Shown piece after piece: positions 34,352-43,131 of a DNA stretch of 64,000 nt; within the stretch, counting starts at the first letter, position 1, and every line of letters begins with the position of its first letter. Source of the DNA: Verrucomicrobiaceae bacterium (lineage in GTDB: Bacteria > Verrucomicrobiota > Verrucomicrobiia > Verrucomicrobiales > Akkermansiaceae); the NCBI GenBank assembly GCA_027491155.1, contig JAIXWR010000010.1:1-64000 (forward strand). Direction: 5' to 3'. A program made the position numbers and the translations under genes. The notes under the pieces are model-generated. The model was not told where the DNA came from, did no database searches, and worked only from the letters and a program-made list of their open reading frames with translations.

Positions 34352-36172
34352 ATGAAGGCCCTGAAGGAGATTTGGCGCGAGGCCTGGCAGCCGCCCGACC
34401 GGCGGCCGGCATGGCAGTGGTGCGAGGATCACATCGAGGGCATCCCGTATTCGCCGAACCCGGGACGCTTCCGCTCGGAAAACTCGCCGTGGATCCGCGA
34501 GGTGATGGAGACGTTGGTCGATCCGCGCATCCGCCTGGTCTCGATCATCGCCTCGGTCCAGTCGTCCAAGACCACCGCGCCGGAACTCACGCTCTGCTAC
34601 ATCATTTCCAACCTGCCAGGGCCTGCCTTGTGGCTCGACCAGACCGACGAGGATGCGCGCGACTATTCCGAATCGCGCCTGCAGAAGCTCTTCGACCAGT
34701 GCCAGCCGGTCGCCCGGCTGATGCCCACCGGCATCCACCGCCACAAGCGCAAGAACAACGCGATCCAGTTCACCAACGGCATGACGCTCTGGATCCTCGG
34801 CGCGCACAACAAGACCAACCTTCAGCGCCGGTCGATCCGCTGGCTGATCGGCGACGAAACCTGGCGCTGGCCGCAGGGACACATGGCCGAGGCCGAGGCC
34901 CGCGTCACCGCGTTCGGCTGGCTCGGCAAGTGCATCTTCATGAGCCAGGGCGGCGAGGAGGAAGACGACACCCACCGGAAGTTCGAGGCGACCGACCAGC
35001 GGGAGTGGACTTTCGCCTGCCCGGAATGCGGCCATCGCCAGCCCTTCAAGTGGGAATGCGTCGAGTGGAGCAAGTCGGCCAAGGATGAATTCGGCGAGTG
35101 GGACTTCGACGAGGTCCGGCGCACCACCGCGATGCGCTGCGAGTCGTGCAACCACTACTTCAACGACGGCGAGCGCACCCGCCGCGAACTCAACGCCAGC
35201 GGGGCTTTCGTCGCGAAGAACCCTAAGGCCTCGAAGGAAAACGTCGGCTTCCACTGGAACGCCCTGTGCGCAATGAGCTGGGGACAGCTCGCCGAACTTT
35301 ACCTGCGGGCCAAGGCGGCGGCGCGGAAGGGCGACGTGTCGCTGCTCCAGCAGTTCTATCAGAAACGGCTAGGCCTGCCGTGGCGCGAGTATGTCGAGGA
35401 CTACAAGCTGGAGATCATCAAATCCGGCTACAAGCGCGGGGAGACCTGGGAAGAGGAAGGCGCGATCGATCCCAAGACCGGCAAGATCCTCGCCGCTCCG
35501 CTGCCCGAACGCACCGGCTTGATCCCACTGCGCTTCATCACCGTGGACTGCCAGATGGACCACCTCTTCGCCGTGGTCCGCTCGTGGTCTGCGGAGGGAT
35601 CGAGCCGCCTGGTCTGGAACGAACGGATCCTGACCTTCACCGACATCGACGTCCTGCAAGAGCGCTTCGGCGTTCATCCGAGCCTCGTGTTCCTCGACGC
35701 CGGCTATGCGACCTACGACGTCTATCGCGAGTGCGCCAAGCGCGGTTGGGTCGCGCTCATCGGCGACCGGCGCCCGGTCTATGCTCACAAGGGCCGTGAC
35801 GGCAAAACGGTCCAGCGGTTCTACTCGCCCCGGCGCAAAGTGGTCCTCTCGCACCGCCAGCACTGCCACGTCCACTACTGGAGCAACCTCAACATCAAGG
35901 ACACGCTCGCCCGGCTCCGCCGCAACCAGGATCCGGCGCGAGGCCCGACCTGGGAAGTCCCCGACGACATCGACGACGACTACCTCGCGCAGATGGAGAG
36001 CGAGCAGCGGATCAAGGAGAAGGGCCAGTGGATGTGGAAGCAGATCGGTTCGCGGCCGAACCACTACTTCGACGGGGAGTCAATGCAGGCCACGGCCGCC
36101 ACCATGCTCAAGATCGTCGGGCGGGAGTCCGTCATGGCCGCGGCGGTTGACACTCCGGACGGGGAGTCATGA
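34352..36172 (+). CDS. Terminase large subunit, GpA family
   Basis: 606 residues from ATG 34352, the start that places TTGACG 14 nt upstream; ATG 34346 is also possible. The ATPase part has ASVQSSKTT (Walker A-like), IGDETWRW (Walker B). A zinc-ribbon-like pair, CPECGH and CESCNH, lies in the middle. The nuclease part includes ITVDCQMDH and FLDAGYATYDVY. Family membership predicts a lambda-type cos packaging motor. The stop overlaps the next start. Confidence 0.9.
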   Translation: MKALKEIWREAWQPPDRRPAWQWCEDHIEGIPYSPNPGRFRSENSPWIREVMETLVDPRIRLVSIIASVQSSKTTAPELTLCYIISNLPGPALWLDQTDEDARDYSESRLQKLFDQCQPVARLMPTGIHRHKRKNNAIQFTNGMTLWILGAHNKTNLQRRSIRWLIGDETWRWPQGHMAEAEARVTAFGWLGKCIFMSQGGEEEDDTHRKFEATDQREWTFACPECGHRQPFKWECVEWSKSAKDEFGEWDFDEVRRTTAMRCESCNHYFNDGERTRRELNASGAFVAKNPKASKENVGFHWNALCAMSWGQLAELYLRAKAAARKGDVSLLQQFYQKRLGLPWREYVEDYKLEIIKSGYKRGETWEEEGAIDPKTGKILAAPLPERTGLIPLRFITVDCQMDHLFAVVRSWSAEGSSRLVWNERILTFTDIDVLQERFGVHPSLVFLDAGYATYDVYRECAKRGWVALIGDRRPVYAHKGRDGKTVQRFYSPRRKVVLSHRQHCHVHYWSNLNIKDTLARLRRNQDPARGPTWEVPDDIDDDYLAQMESEQRIKEKGQWMWKQIGSRPNHYFDGESMQATAATMLKIVGRESVMAAAVDTPDGES

Positions 36173-36546
36173 AAACCATCACCTTCCTCCGCTTCCTCAC
36201 CTTTCTGGGCTCCGGCATGTCCACGCTGGCGGCCCTCGATCTGGCCGGCGTCGCCAGCCTGCTCGAACCCGGCATGGCGAAATACCTGCTCGCCGCCGGC
36301 CCCGCCGCCCTGGCCGTGAAAGAACTGGTCGTCGTGCTCGGCGATCTGTTCGACGACGGCAAACCCAACAAGTCGTTCAAGATCGGCCTGTTCTGCTTCG
36401 CTATGGCGCTGCTGACCTTCCCGTTCCTCAGCTCCTGCACCACGCTGCCAGCCATCTCCGGTGAATTCATCACCAAGGACGGGCGGCTGACCGTTCGTCC
36501 CGACGGCCGCGTGGAGCTCGTCGTCGAACCCCTCACCGACAAGTGA
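36169..36546 (+). CDS. Holin/spanin-like membrane protein
   Basis: 125 residues; TTGACA lies 16 nt upstream within the terminase gene and ATGA overlap couples them. Two hydrophobic segments (AAGPAALAVKELVVVLGDLF, then IGLFCFAMALLTFPFL) end at SSCTT, a lipobox-like Cys, followed by a short polar tail. It precedes an M15 peptidase by 3 bp, so it is likely the membrane component of a lysis cassette. Holin or spanin cannot be decided. Confidence 0.6.
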   Translation: MKTITFLRFLTFLGSGMSTLAALDLAGVASLLEPGMAKYLLAAGPAALAVKELVVVLGDLFDDGKPNKSFKIGLFCFAMALLTFPFLSSCTTLPAISGEFITKDGRLTVRPDGRVELVVEPLTDK

Positions 36547-36549
36547 CCG

Positions 36550-36984
36550 ATGAGCTCGTTCAACGAATGGTTCACGGCCCAGGGGTTCCGGCACTTCGGC
36601 CCGGGTGAGTTCACCGCCTACTTCGCCCGCGTGCGCAAGGGCGTGAAGAACAGCACGCCACCGAAGCGGCTTTGGAAGAACATCGTGCCGACGCTGCGGG
36701 TGGTCGATGAGCTCCGCGCCTTGTTCGGCAAACCTTGCCGCATCCTCAGCTCCTACCGCTCGCCCGAGTATAACCGGTCGGTCGGCGGTGCCTCGCTCAG
36801 CCAGCACCTGGAGTTCAACGCGCTGGACATCGCCTTCGACGGCGTGAGCCCGAAGCAGGTCTATGACCAGCTCGTCGAATGGCGGAAAGCCGGGAAGTTC
36901 ACCGGCGGGCTCGGTCTCTATCCTTCGTCCGGCTTCGTCCACATCGACACCCGGGGGCGGAATGCCACCTGGAAAGGGAAGTGA
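36550..36984 (+). CDS. Endolysin, peptidase M15 family
   Basis: 144 residues. Zinc-peptidase pattern: ILSSYRSPEYNRSVGGASLSQH with the first His, then ALDIAFDG with Asp, then GFVHIDTRG with His. M15 enzymes cut D-Ala-D-Ala or other peptide bonds in peptidoglycan. No signal peptide, so release needs the upstream membrane protein. It sits between terminase and portal genes rather than after the tail genes. Confidence 0.85.
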   Translation: MSSFNEWFTAQGFRHFGPGEFTAYFARVRKGVKNSTPPKRLWKNIVPTLRVVDELRALFGKPCRILSSYRSPEYNRSVGGASLSQHLEFNALDIAFDGVSPKQVYDQLVEWRKAGKFTGGLGLYPSSGFVHIDTRGRNATWKGK

Positions 36985-36987
36985 CCC

Positions 36988-37248
36988 ATGGCGCGCGGAC
37001 TCTTCATCACCGGCTTCACGGTGTCCGAGGTTCTCGCCATCCAGCAGCGGGCGAAGGAGCTGCTGCTGGAGGGCAAGACCATCATGAACTGGAACGACGC
37101 GGAAACGTCCGTCTCCAAGCAGTTCACCATGCCCGTGGACCAGGTGCTCGAAGAGTGCGGCCATGCGCTTCGGGTGCTGGATCCCGCCACCTACGGCCGG
37201 CCGCGCATCGCCGTTGCCTCGTTCATCTCAGGCCACCTCCCGAAATGA
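36988..37248 (+). CDS. Small head protein, gpW-like by position
   Basis: 86 residues with helical content (FTVSEVLAIQQRAKELLLEG) and an MNWNDAETSVSKQF segment. It lies immediately before the portal gene, as gpW does in lambda (terminase, W, portal), and is coupled to it by ATGA (37245). Assignment rests on size and order, not strong sequence identity. Confidence 0.6.
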   Translation: MARGLFITGFTVSEVLAIQQRAKELLLEGKTIMNWNDAETSVSKQFTMPVDQVLEECGHALRVLDPATYGRPRIAVASFISGHLPK

Positions 37249-38705
37249 CCGGTTTCAAGCAGATCGCCCTGCGCTGGTTGCCGCCGGTTCTCGTACCGAA
37301 GGCATGGGGGTCGCCGTTCGAGGCCGCCAACTGGTCGCCCCGCCGGGGTGCGGTTCCGGGTGCCTCTCCCACCGACGCCCGCAACGAACTTACGCCGGGA
37401 GTCCGTGCCGAACTGGTCCGCAAGTCCCGCTATCTCCACAAGAACAGCGGCTTCATGCGCGAACTGGTCGCCAACATGGCGATCTATTCGACCGGCGACG
37501 GCATCCGGGTCCAGGCGCAGTCACCCGATCCGGAATGGAACCGCGCCGCCGAGGCCCACTTCGCCCTGTGGTCGGCCCGTTGCGAAGTGACCCGCCGCTT
37601 CTCGTTCGAGGAATGCCAGGCCCTCGTCTGCCGGGGCATGGACATCGACGGCGAATACTTCATCCACAAGACCCGCGATGCCGACGGCGAACCGATGATC
37701 CAGTTGATCGAGTCCCACCGCGTCGGGGACGAGTTCGGATCGAAGGACACCATCGACGGTGTCGGCCTCGATGTCTGGGGCGCGCCGGTCTTCTACCGGG
37801 TGCTGGAGGACAACGCCAAGGGTCGCGACCTCCCGGCCCCGGCGATCCTGCACATCCACGAGCCGGAATGGGCCGGCGGCGTGCGCTCCCATCCGACCAT
37901 CCAGCATTCCATCAACCACGTCCTCGACGAGATGGAACTGCTGGCGCTGGAGAAGCACGCGGTGAAGGACAACGCCGACGTGTCCCGTGTCCTGAAGACG
38001 GCCCGCGGCGAACTCGACGACAACGGCGACTTCGTGGTTGGCGGCCATGCCGGAGCGGGGGAGTCCAGCGATCCGGTCACGCTCCAGCGCATCGTCGGGG
38101 GCAAGCTGGTGGCACTGAAGCCCGACGAGTCGCTCGACAGCTTCCAGTCCAACCGCCCGTCGCCCACCTTCACCGGCTTCCTCGAACACTTGCGGCGGGA
38201 TTCCGCGCTCGGGATGATCCCGTTCGAGTTCGCGGCGGATTCCAGCAAGGTCGGCGGCGCGGGTGTCCGGCTGATTGTCGCCAAAGCCGACCGGCGCTTC
38301 TCGTTCCGACAGATGATCCTCGAACGCCGCCTGATCCGGCCGGTTTGGGCCTATGTCATCGGCGACGCGATCAGCCGGGGCATCCTGCCGCCCGCCGCCG
38401 GCTGGTGGAAGATCAGCTCCGTCCCACCAAAGCGGGTGACCGTCGATGCCGGACGCGAAGCCCAGCAGAACCGCGCCGACGTGGAAATGGGACTCAAGAC
38501 CCTGTCGGACCACTTCCAGGAACTCGGTGCCGACTTCGGCGAGGAGATCGAACGGCGGGCAGCCGATGCCAAGCTCATCCTCGACACCGCGGCCAAGCAC
38601 GGCGTGCCGGTGGAAATGCTGTGGAAGCCGTCGGGCACCCCGTTGACACCGGCGACCGGGCGTGAGTCCGGTAATCCAAAATCGCGAGTGGCTGATCCAG
38701 CCTGA
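37245..38705 (+). CDS. Portal protein, lambda gpB family
   Basis: 486 residues. Typical lambda-family portal segments: LVRKSRYLHKNSGFMRELV, GDGIRVQAQ, then DIDGEYFIHK, LIESHRVG, GRDLPAPAILHI and the C-terminal IERRAADAKLI helix. Portals form the dodecameric DNA channel at the capsid vertex and bind terminase. Its 3' end overlaps the S49 peptidase gene by 44 bp. Confidence 0.9.
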   Translation: MTGFKQIALRWLPPVLVPKAWGSPFEAANWSPRRGAVPGASPTDARNELTPGVRAELVRKSRYLHKNSGFMRELVANMAIYSTGDGIRVQAQSPDPEWNRAAEAHFALWSARCEVTRRFSFEECQALVCRGMDIDGEYFIHKTRDADGEPMIQLIESHRVGDEFGSKDTIDGVGLDVWGAPVFYRVLEDNAKGRDLPAPAILHIHEPEWAGGVRSHPTIQHSINHVLDEMELLALEKHAVKDNADVSRVLKTARGELDDNGDFVVGGHAGAGESSDPVTLQRIVGGKLVALKPDESLDSFQSNRPSPTFTGFLEHLRRDSALGMIPFEFAADSSKVGGAGVRLIVAKADRRFSFRQMILERRLIRPVWAYVIGDAISRGILPPAAGWWKISSVPPKRVTVDAGREAQQNRADVEMGLKTLSDHFQELGADFGEEIERRAADAKLILDTAAKHGVPVEMLWKPSGTPLTPATGRESGNPKSRVADPA

Positions 38706-39936
38706 AGCCCTGCAAGCCATGGCCACCGCCGCGCGGGGCGTCGTGGATCGCGGCGGGTTTCTTCCCAAGCAGGCATCCGAAAACCCGCTGCTCTCCGTTG
38801 AGGACGGCATCGGCGTGGTGGCCATCGAAGGTCCGATCCTGCGCAAGCCCGACCTGTTCGCGCGGATCTTCTTCGGTGCCACGGGTTCCGAAGACATCGG
38901 CGCGGCGCTTCGCGAGGCCGCGGGACGGGACGACATCAAGGCGGTGTTCCTCCACATCGACTCTCCGGGCGGCACCGTGGCAGGCACGCCGGAGCTTGCC
39001 GATGCCGTCGCGGCCCTCGACAAGAAGAAGCCGGTCTATGCCTTCTCGTCCGGCCTGATGTGCTCCGCCGCCTACTGGGTGGCCAGCCAGGCGCGGGCGA
39101 TCTACGCCACGCCATCCGCCCAGGTCGGTTCGATCGGCGTGGTCCAGGCGGTCGTCGACAACTCCGCCGCCCTCGACAAGGCGGGCATCAAGGTGGAGGT
39201 CTTTTCGGTCGGCAAATACAAGGCGATGGGGGCACCCGGGACGCCGCTCACCGACGACCAGCGCGAACTCATTTCCTCGAACCTCGCGGAGATCGCCGGG
39301 GAGTTTCATGCGGCGGTTCTCGCCAAGGGGCGGGCGATCCCCGCCGAGGCGATGGAAGGCCAGACCTTCAGCGGCAAGCAGGCCCAGCGCCACAACCTCG
39401 CGGGCATGGTTCCCGACCGCGCCGAAGCGATGCGCCGCTTGCGGGTCTATCACGCCGCGCCGGTTGACACCGGATCACGGGCAATGGACACGACCATCGA
39501 AGACGAACTCGCCCGGGCCCGCACCGAACTCGCGAATCTCCAGCGGGACCATCAGGCCCAGACCGAACTTCTCAATGAAGCGTCGACCACCGCGGACTCA
39601 TTGCGCGGGGAAGTCGAGCTGCTCACCGCCGAGATCGACACGCTCAAAGCCGAGCGCGACACGGCAACCACCGAAGCCACCGCGCTGCGGACCCGCGTCA
39701 CCGCGCTTCAGGCGTCCCAGTCCGATTTCGACACCCGCGTCCAGACCGAGGTCGCCCGCGTCGTCGCCTCCACCGGCACCACGGTCCCGGCCCGCGTCAC
39801 TCCGGCCGGCGACGCCACCCAGGCGGCCGAACTCCACGCGCGCTTCGCCGCGATCACCGACCCGGCCGGGCAGACCGCCTTCTGGAGGAAACTCACGCCC
39901 GAACAGCAAGCCATGATCCTCAAACACCAAGCCTGA
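38662..39936 (+). CDS. Phage head maturation protease, S49 family, with C-terminal scaffold
   Basis: 424 residues from GTG 38662; TTGACA is 13 nt upstream. The S49 fold shows HIDSPGGTVAGTPELAD, then GLMCSAAYWVAS with the Ser near 135 and VGKYKAMG with the Lys near 185, about 50 apart as in the family. From about 275 to the end the protein is a coiled-coil scaffold-like segment rich in Ala/Glu/Thr. This is the lambda gpC arrangement. Confidence 0.88.
   Translation: MSPVIQNREWLIQPEALQAMATAARGVVDRGGFLPKQASENPLLSVEDGIGVVAIEGPILRKPDLFARIFFGATGSEDIGAALREAAGRDDIKAVFLHIDSPGGTVAGTPELADAVAALDKKKPVYAFSSGLMCSAAYWVASQARAIYATPSAQVGSIGVVQAVVDNSAALDKAGIKVEVFSVGKYKAMGAPGTPLTDDQRELISSNLAEIAGEFHAAVLAKGRAIPAEAMEGQTFSGKQAQRHNLAGMVPDRAEAMRRLRVYHAAPVDTGSRAMDTTIEDELARARTELANLQRDHQAQTELLNEASTTADSLRGEVELLTAEIDTLKAERDTATTEATALRTRVTALQASQSDFDTRVQTEVARVVASTGTTVPARVTPAGDATQAAELHARFAAITDPAGQTAFWRKLTPEQQAMILKHQA
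39484..39936 (+). CDS. Nested in-frame scaffold protein (Nu3-like)
   Basis: 150 residues in the same frame as the protease. ATG 39484 (MDTTIEDELARARTELANL) has TTGACA 14 nt upstream, the same box seen before other phage starts. The product would be coiled-coil throughout. Lambda makes Nu3 from an internal start in C, and this is the equivalent position before the major capsid gene. Confidence 0.55.
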   Translation: MDTTIEDELARARTELANLQRDHQAQTELLNEASTTADSLRGEVELLTAEIDTLKAERDTATTEATALRTRVTALQASQSDFDTRVQTEVARVVASTGTTVPARVTPAGDATQAAELHARFAAITDPAGQTAFWRKLTPEQQAMILKHQA

Positions 39937-39945
39937 TAGCCCGCC

Positions 39946-40839
39946 ATGTCCAACACCCTCACCAACGTCAAAGACATCAAGGTCGCCCAGAGGGCGCTCA
40001 TGCCCTTCACGGCGAACCTGATGCCCGTATCCTCGTTCTCGACCAACTTCGGCCCCCAGCAGGCGGACAAGGGCGACACCGTCCGCGTGCCGCTGGTCGG
40101 CGCTCCGACCGGATCCAGCGACTTCGCCGGTGACTACACCGCCAACGCCGATTCGACGGTCACGACCATCCCGGTGACCCTCAACCGCCACAAGTTCAAG
40201 ACGGTCCACGTCACCGCCCGCGAGGCGTCGGAGACGGCCATGGACGTGCTCGACACCCTGGTGGAAACCGCCGCGCAGCAGCTCGCCCAGGACGTCCTGC
40301 TCGACATCATGTCGGTCATCACGCTGGCGAACTTCGGCGCTCCGATCCCGGCCGTTGCCGCCACCAACTTCAATTACAAGAAGGTTCTGGAAGCCCGCGA
40401 GAAGTGCGGGGAGGCGAAGATGCCCGCTTCGCCCCGGTCGCTGGTGCTCGATGCCGGCCACTACACCAACCTGCTCGCCGACGACGTGGTTGCCAAGAGC
40501 TTCAACCTGAACCTCAGCGCCCCCGGCGTCACCGAGGGTCTCATCAAGCGGCTCGCCGGTTTCGACCTCCACGAAACGGTCGTGATCCCGGCCGACCACG
40601 CCGAAAAGCTCGTCGGCTTCGCCGTCCACCCGAGCGCCATCGCGGTGGCCATGCGCTACCTCCAGCCGGTCGCCGAATACCAGCAGGCCGGTGCCGTCAC
40701 CGATCCGCAGACCGGCATGACCTTCGGCTACCTGCGCTTCACCGACACCCGCGCCAACAAGGTGTTCGTCACCATCGAGTGCCTCTACGGCTTCACGGTG
40801 GGCAAGAACGACGCCCTCAAGCGCCTCGTCAAACCCTGA
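39946..40839 (+). CDS. Major capsid protein
   Basis: 297 residues. N-terminal FTANLMPVSSFSTNFGP, then long central helices with RFMYLQ-type strands near the end. Size and position after the protease fit an HK97-fold coat. Beta-rich central segment (TVTTIPVTLNRHKFKTVHVTA) matches P22-like coat families. High confidence from gene order; the exact family is not certain. Confidence 0.82.
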   Translation: MSNTLTNVKDIKVAQRALMPFTANLMPVSSFSTNFGPQQADKGDTVRVPLVGAPTGSSDFAGDYTANADSTVTTIPVTLNRHKFKTVHVTAREASETAMDVLDTLVETAAQQLAQDVLLDIMSVITLANFGAPIPAVAATNFNYKKVLEAREKCGEAKMPASPRSLVLDAGHYTNLLADDVVAKSFNLNLSAPGVTEGLIKRLAGFDLHETVVIPADHAEKLVGFAVHPSAIAVAMRYLQPVAEYQQAGAVTDPQTGMTFGYLRFTDTRANKVFVTIECLYGFTVGKNDALKRLVKP

Positions 40840-40866
40840 GCCATCCACGCCTGACATCACCAAGCC

Positions 40867-41382
40867 ATGACTCCCTTCAGCTTCACCGGCAACGCCGGCA
40901 CCACCCTCAGCCATGTGGTCGTCCCCGCCAGCGGGCGCGACCGCGTCCGGATCCAGTATGCCAGCGCGACCTCCGACAAGGTCGCCTCGCTGCTGACCTT
41001 CCGCTCGCAATCGCGGACGACCACCGTGACAGCCACCAGCGCGGCCAACCAGACCGTCATCAACGCGCCGCCCTACCTCGGTGCCGCCGCGAGCGACGTC
41101 GTGGTCTTGTTTTCCAACGCCACCGGGACCGGCGTTCGCGGCGTCGTCGCGTCGGTCGATGCCGGGGCTGGAACCATCACCCTGAACGCCAACCTCGGCC
41201 TTGCGCTGGCACCGGGCGACACGGTTTCGCTCATGGTCTCCCGCGGCCAGGTGCCGGTCGGTGCCACCACCAAGGAGGTCAACGCCCCCACGGTCTTTGC
41301 CGTGAACGAGGGGCCGGCCCTCATCGAGTTGGACGGCACCGCCGCCTGCCGCATCAACCTGGTGGCCGGCGAGTATTCCTGA
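40867..41382 (+). CDS. Head-associated structural protein, possible decoration protein
   Basis: 171 residues, Ser/Thr/Val-rich beta protein (VVVPASGRDRVRIQYAS, then GTGVRGVVASVDAG). No signal peptide. It directly follows the coat gene, where lambda-like phages carry gpD-type decoration or head-stabilising proteins. Function is inferred from position. Confidence 0.55.
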   Translation: MTPFSFTGNAGTTLSHVVVPASGRDRVRIQYASATSDKVASLLTFRSQSRTTTVTATSAANQTVINAPPYLGAAASDVVVLFSNATGTGVRGVVASVDAGAGTITLNANLGLALAPGDTVSLMVSRGQVPVGATTKEVNAPTVFAVNEGPALIELDGTAACRINLVAGEYS

Positions 41383-41470
41383 CCTTTCCAGGATCGTTGG
41401 ACGGGGTTCGTGGTCACCCTCTCCCGGGAAACCGGGAGGGGGTGTTCGATTTTGACAGGGAGGCATGGGC

Positions 41471-41782
41471 ATGAGCCTCGAATCCGAACTCCTCGCGGAC
41501 CTCCACCAGCTTCTCAGCGAGCATGGCGTCCGGGCGCGGTGGCAATCCATCGACCTGCTCGTGCTGATCAGCCGTGTGCGCGACGAACAGCAGATCGACA
41601 TGGGCGGCTTCGTCACGTCGCCCGACTTCAGCCTGCGGGTCCCGAAGCTGGCGTTCCCTGCGGCCCTGCCGAAGCTCGGCGAGCGCATCGAGGTGGACGG
41701 CACCGAATACCGGATCAGCCGGGTCTCGAACCATCCTCGCTCGCCCCTTCTCACCCTCAGCCTTTCCTCGACCGATGAATGA
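41471..41782 (+). CDS. Head-tail joining protein, gpFII-like by position
   Basis: 103 residues from ATG 41471 with TTGACA 13 nt upstream; ATG 41465 is also in frame. Compact beta-rich protein (GERIEVDGTEYRISRVSNH) matching the size of head-tail connectors. It is coupled to the next gene by overlap (ATG at 41775 before the stop at 41780). Confidence 0.6.
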   Translation: MSLESELLADLHQLLSEHGVRARWQSIDLLVLISRVRDEQQIDMGGFVTSPDFSLRVPKLAFPAALPKLGERIEVDGTEYRISRVSNHPRSPLLTLSLSSTDE

Positions 41783-42566
41783 CGGCGCGATCCGCTTCAC
41801 CGCGAAACTGAAGGGCGCCTTCAACGTGGCGCGCCTGCTGCGCCGCTACCCGGACAAGGTGGGCCGGACGCTGTTGTCTCTGGTGAAGCAGGAAGCCCGC
41901 GGGCTATCCGTGGAACTTGCCCGCAACACCCGGCCGTTCGGGTTTTCTGAAAAGGCGCGCAAGACAGGCGAGAAGGCGGTGGCGAAAGACATCGGCGGCG
42001 TGTTCGCCCTGCCATCCGACGCCTTCGAGGAGATCCGCAAATCCGACCCCGCGGCAGCCGACCGGTTCTGGGCCAACATCCAGAACCGGCGCTTCGCGAG
42101 GGCGGAGAATAACCTGCGACAGACGTCTTCCGGCTGGAAAGACCTCACGGTCGGTCGCCTCGATCCAAAGCTCCACCGCTGGGGGCAGCTTGGTGCGGCC
42201 AAACCGAAGCAAATCGTTACCAGCCCGAAAGCCCGCGAGACCTACATCGCGCGCATCCAGAAGCGTGTCGGTTTCGCGAAGGGCTCGTGGATCAACGCCG
42301 GCAAGACAATCGGCGGACGGCTCCGCGGCGCGGTCCAGTGGGCGACGCGGCACAAGCAATCGCCAGGATCGGCCACGGTCAAGACCGGCGACAACCCGGC
42401 CGTCACACTGGTCAACAAGCTCGACTACATCGAGGATGTCAGCACCCGCAAGGGCATCCAGCTGGCGCTCCAGGTGGCGGCGGGAAAACTCCGGAGGGCG
42501 CTCTCCACCTCGCTGCGCAGGATCAACGACGGCGCGAACCAAGCAATGCGGCGACGTGCCAGGTGA
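41775..42566 (+). CDS. Tail completion/minor tail protein, gp10/Z-like
   Basis: 263 residues, basic and helical (RLLRRYPDKVGRTLLSLVKQEARG; KARETYIARIQKRVG). Length, charge and order between connector and tail terminator fit lambda gpZ/HK97 gp10-like proteins. A hairpin GACGGA-CTCC-TCCGTC (42568-42583) follows the stop, before an inserted gene. Confidence 0.6.
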   Translation: MNDGAIRFTAKLKGAFNVARLLRRYPDKVGRTLLSLVKQEARGLSVELARNTRPFGFSEKARKTGEKAVAKDIGGVFALPSDAFEEIRKSDPAAADRFWANIQNRRFARAENNLRQTSSGWKDLTVGRLDPKLHRWGQLGAAKPKQIVTSPKARETYIARIQKRVGFAKGSWINAGKTIGGRLRGAVQWATRHKQSPGSATVKTGDNPAVTLVNKLDYIEDVSTRKGIQLALQVAAGKLRRALSTSLRRINDGANQAMRRRAR

Positions 42567-42567
42567 G

Positions 42568-42583
42568 GACGGACTCCTCCGTC
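42568..42583 (+). terminator. Hairpin after tail completion gene, possible weak terminator
   Basis: Perfect 6-bp stem GACGGA/TCCGTC around CTCC, followed by TTGCTTG rather than a U-run. It stands just upstream of the inserted nuclease-like gene (42637), so it may weaken read-through into that gene. Termination is uncertain. Confidence 0.35.
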
Positions 42584-42636
42584 TTGCTTGCCTTGCGCCT
42601 CCCGCCAATCAACGGTGGGCCCTTCAACCCGACATC

Positions 42637-43077
42637 ATGACGAAAAAGCTGGATACGAGATTGGAAAGCGAAGGGGCCGAATTCCTGGTGCTCGGCCAGT
42701 TGCTCCTCAATCGGATAGCAGCCTACAAGACCTACACCAACATGCCGGGGTATGATCTCATTGCCACCAACCCGGAGGCAAACACGTCCGCCAGAATCCA
42801 GGTGAAGAGCCGCTGGCGAACTGGTGCGACCGGTTTTCCGATCAGCAACTTTGATTGTGAGTTCGTGGTGGCCGCCTTCTTGAACAGGGGATCGAAGGAT
42901 GGCACGAAGCAGGCGAAGGCCCCCGACTTTTTCGTGATTCCCGTCGATGTCGTCAGAGACCTCCCAAAGAGCTCACACTGGAGCAAGGTCGATCTGAAGC
43001 ACGTGACGGAGCTCGACCAGTACAAGGAGAACTGGCAGCTCATTTCCCAATTCCTCTCCAAATGCCACGGGGAGTAA
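42637..43077 (+). CDS. Predicted PD-(D/E)XK-like nuclease inserted in the tail operon
   Basis: 146 residues from ATG 42637. GYDLIATNPEANTSARIQVKS gives Asp...Gln-Val-Lys, the layout of restriction-endonuclease-like folds. GC is somewhat lower than its neighbours and it separates connector genes from tail genes, so it is probably a late-acquired cargo (moron) gene with defence or homing-type function. The hairpin before it supports separate expression. Confidence 0.55.
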   Translation: MTKKLDTRLESEGAEFLVLGQLLLNRIAAYKTYTNMPGYDLIATNPEANTSARIQVKSRWRTGATGFPISNFDCEFVVAAFLNRGSKDGTKQAKAPDFFVIPVDVVRDLPKSSHWSKVDLKHVTELDQYKENWQLISQFLSKCHGE

Positions 43078-43131
43078 GACGCGGCGACTTGATCACTGCC
43101 TGCGCGCCGGTTGACGGCGTCGTCTGGTCAG

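Noticed and set aside
33644-35254. Leftward 536-codon frame across terminase genes
   Set aside because: Shadow of the terminase genes; low-complexity translation with no motif.
39598-41754. Leftward 718-codon frame across capsid genes
   Set aside because: Antisense to scaffold, coat and connector genes, which have clear order and motifs.
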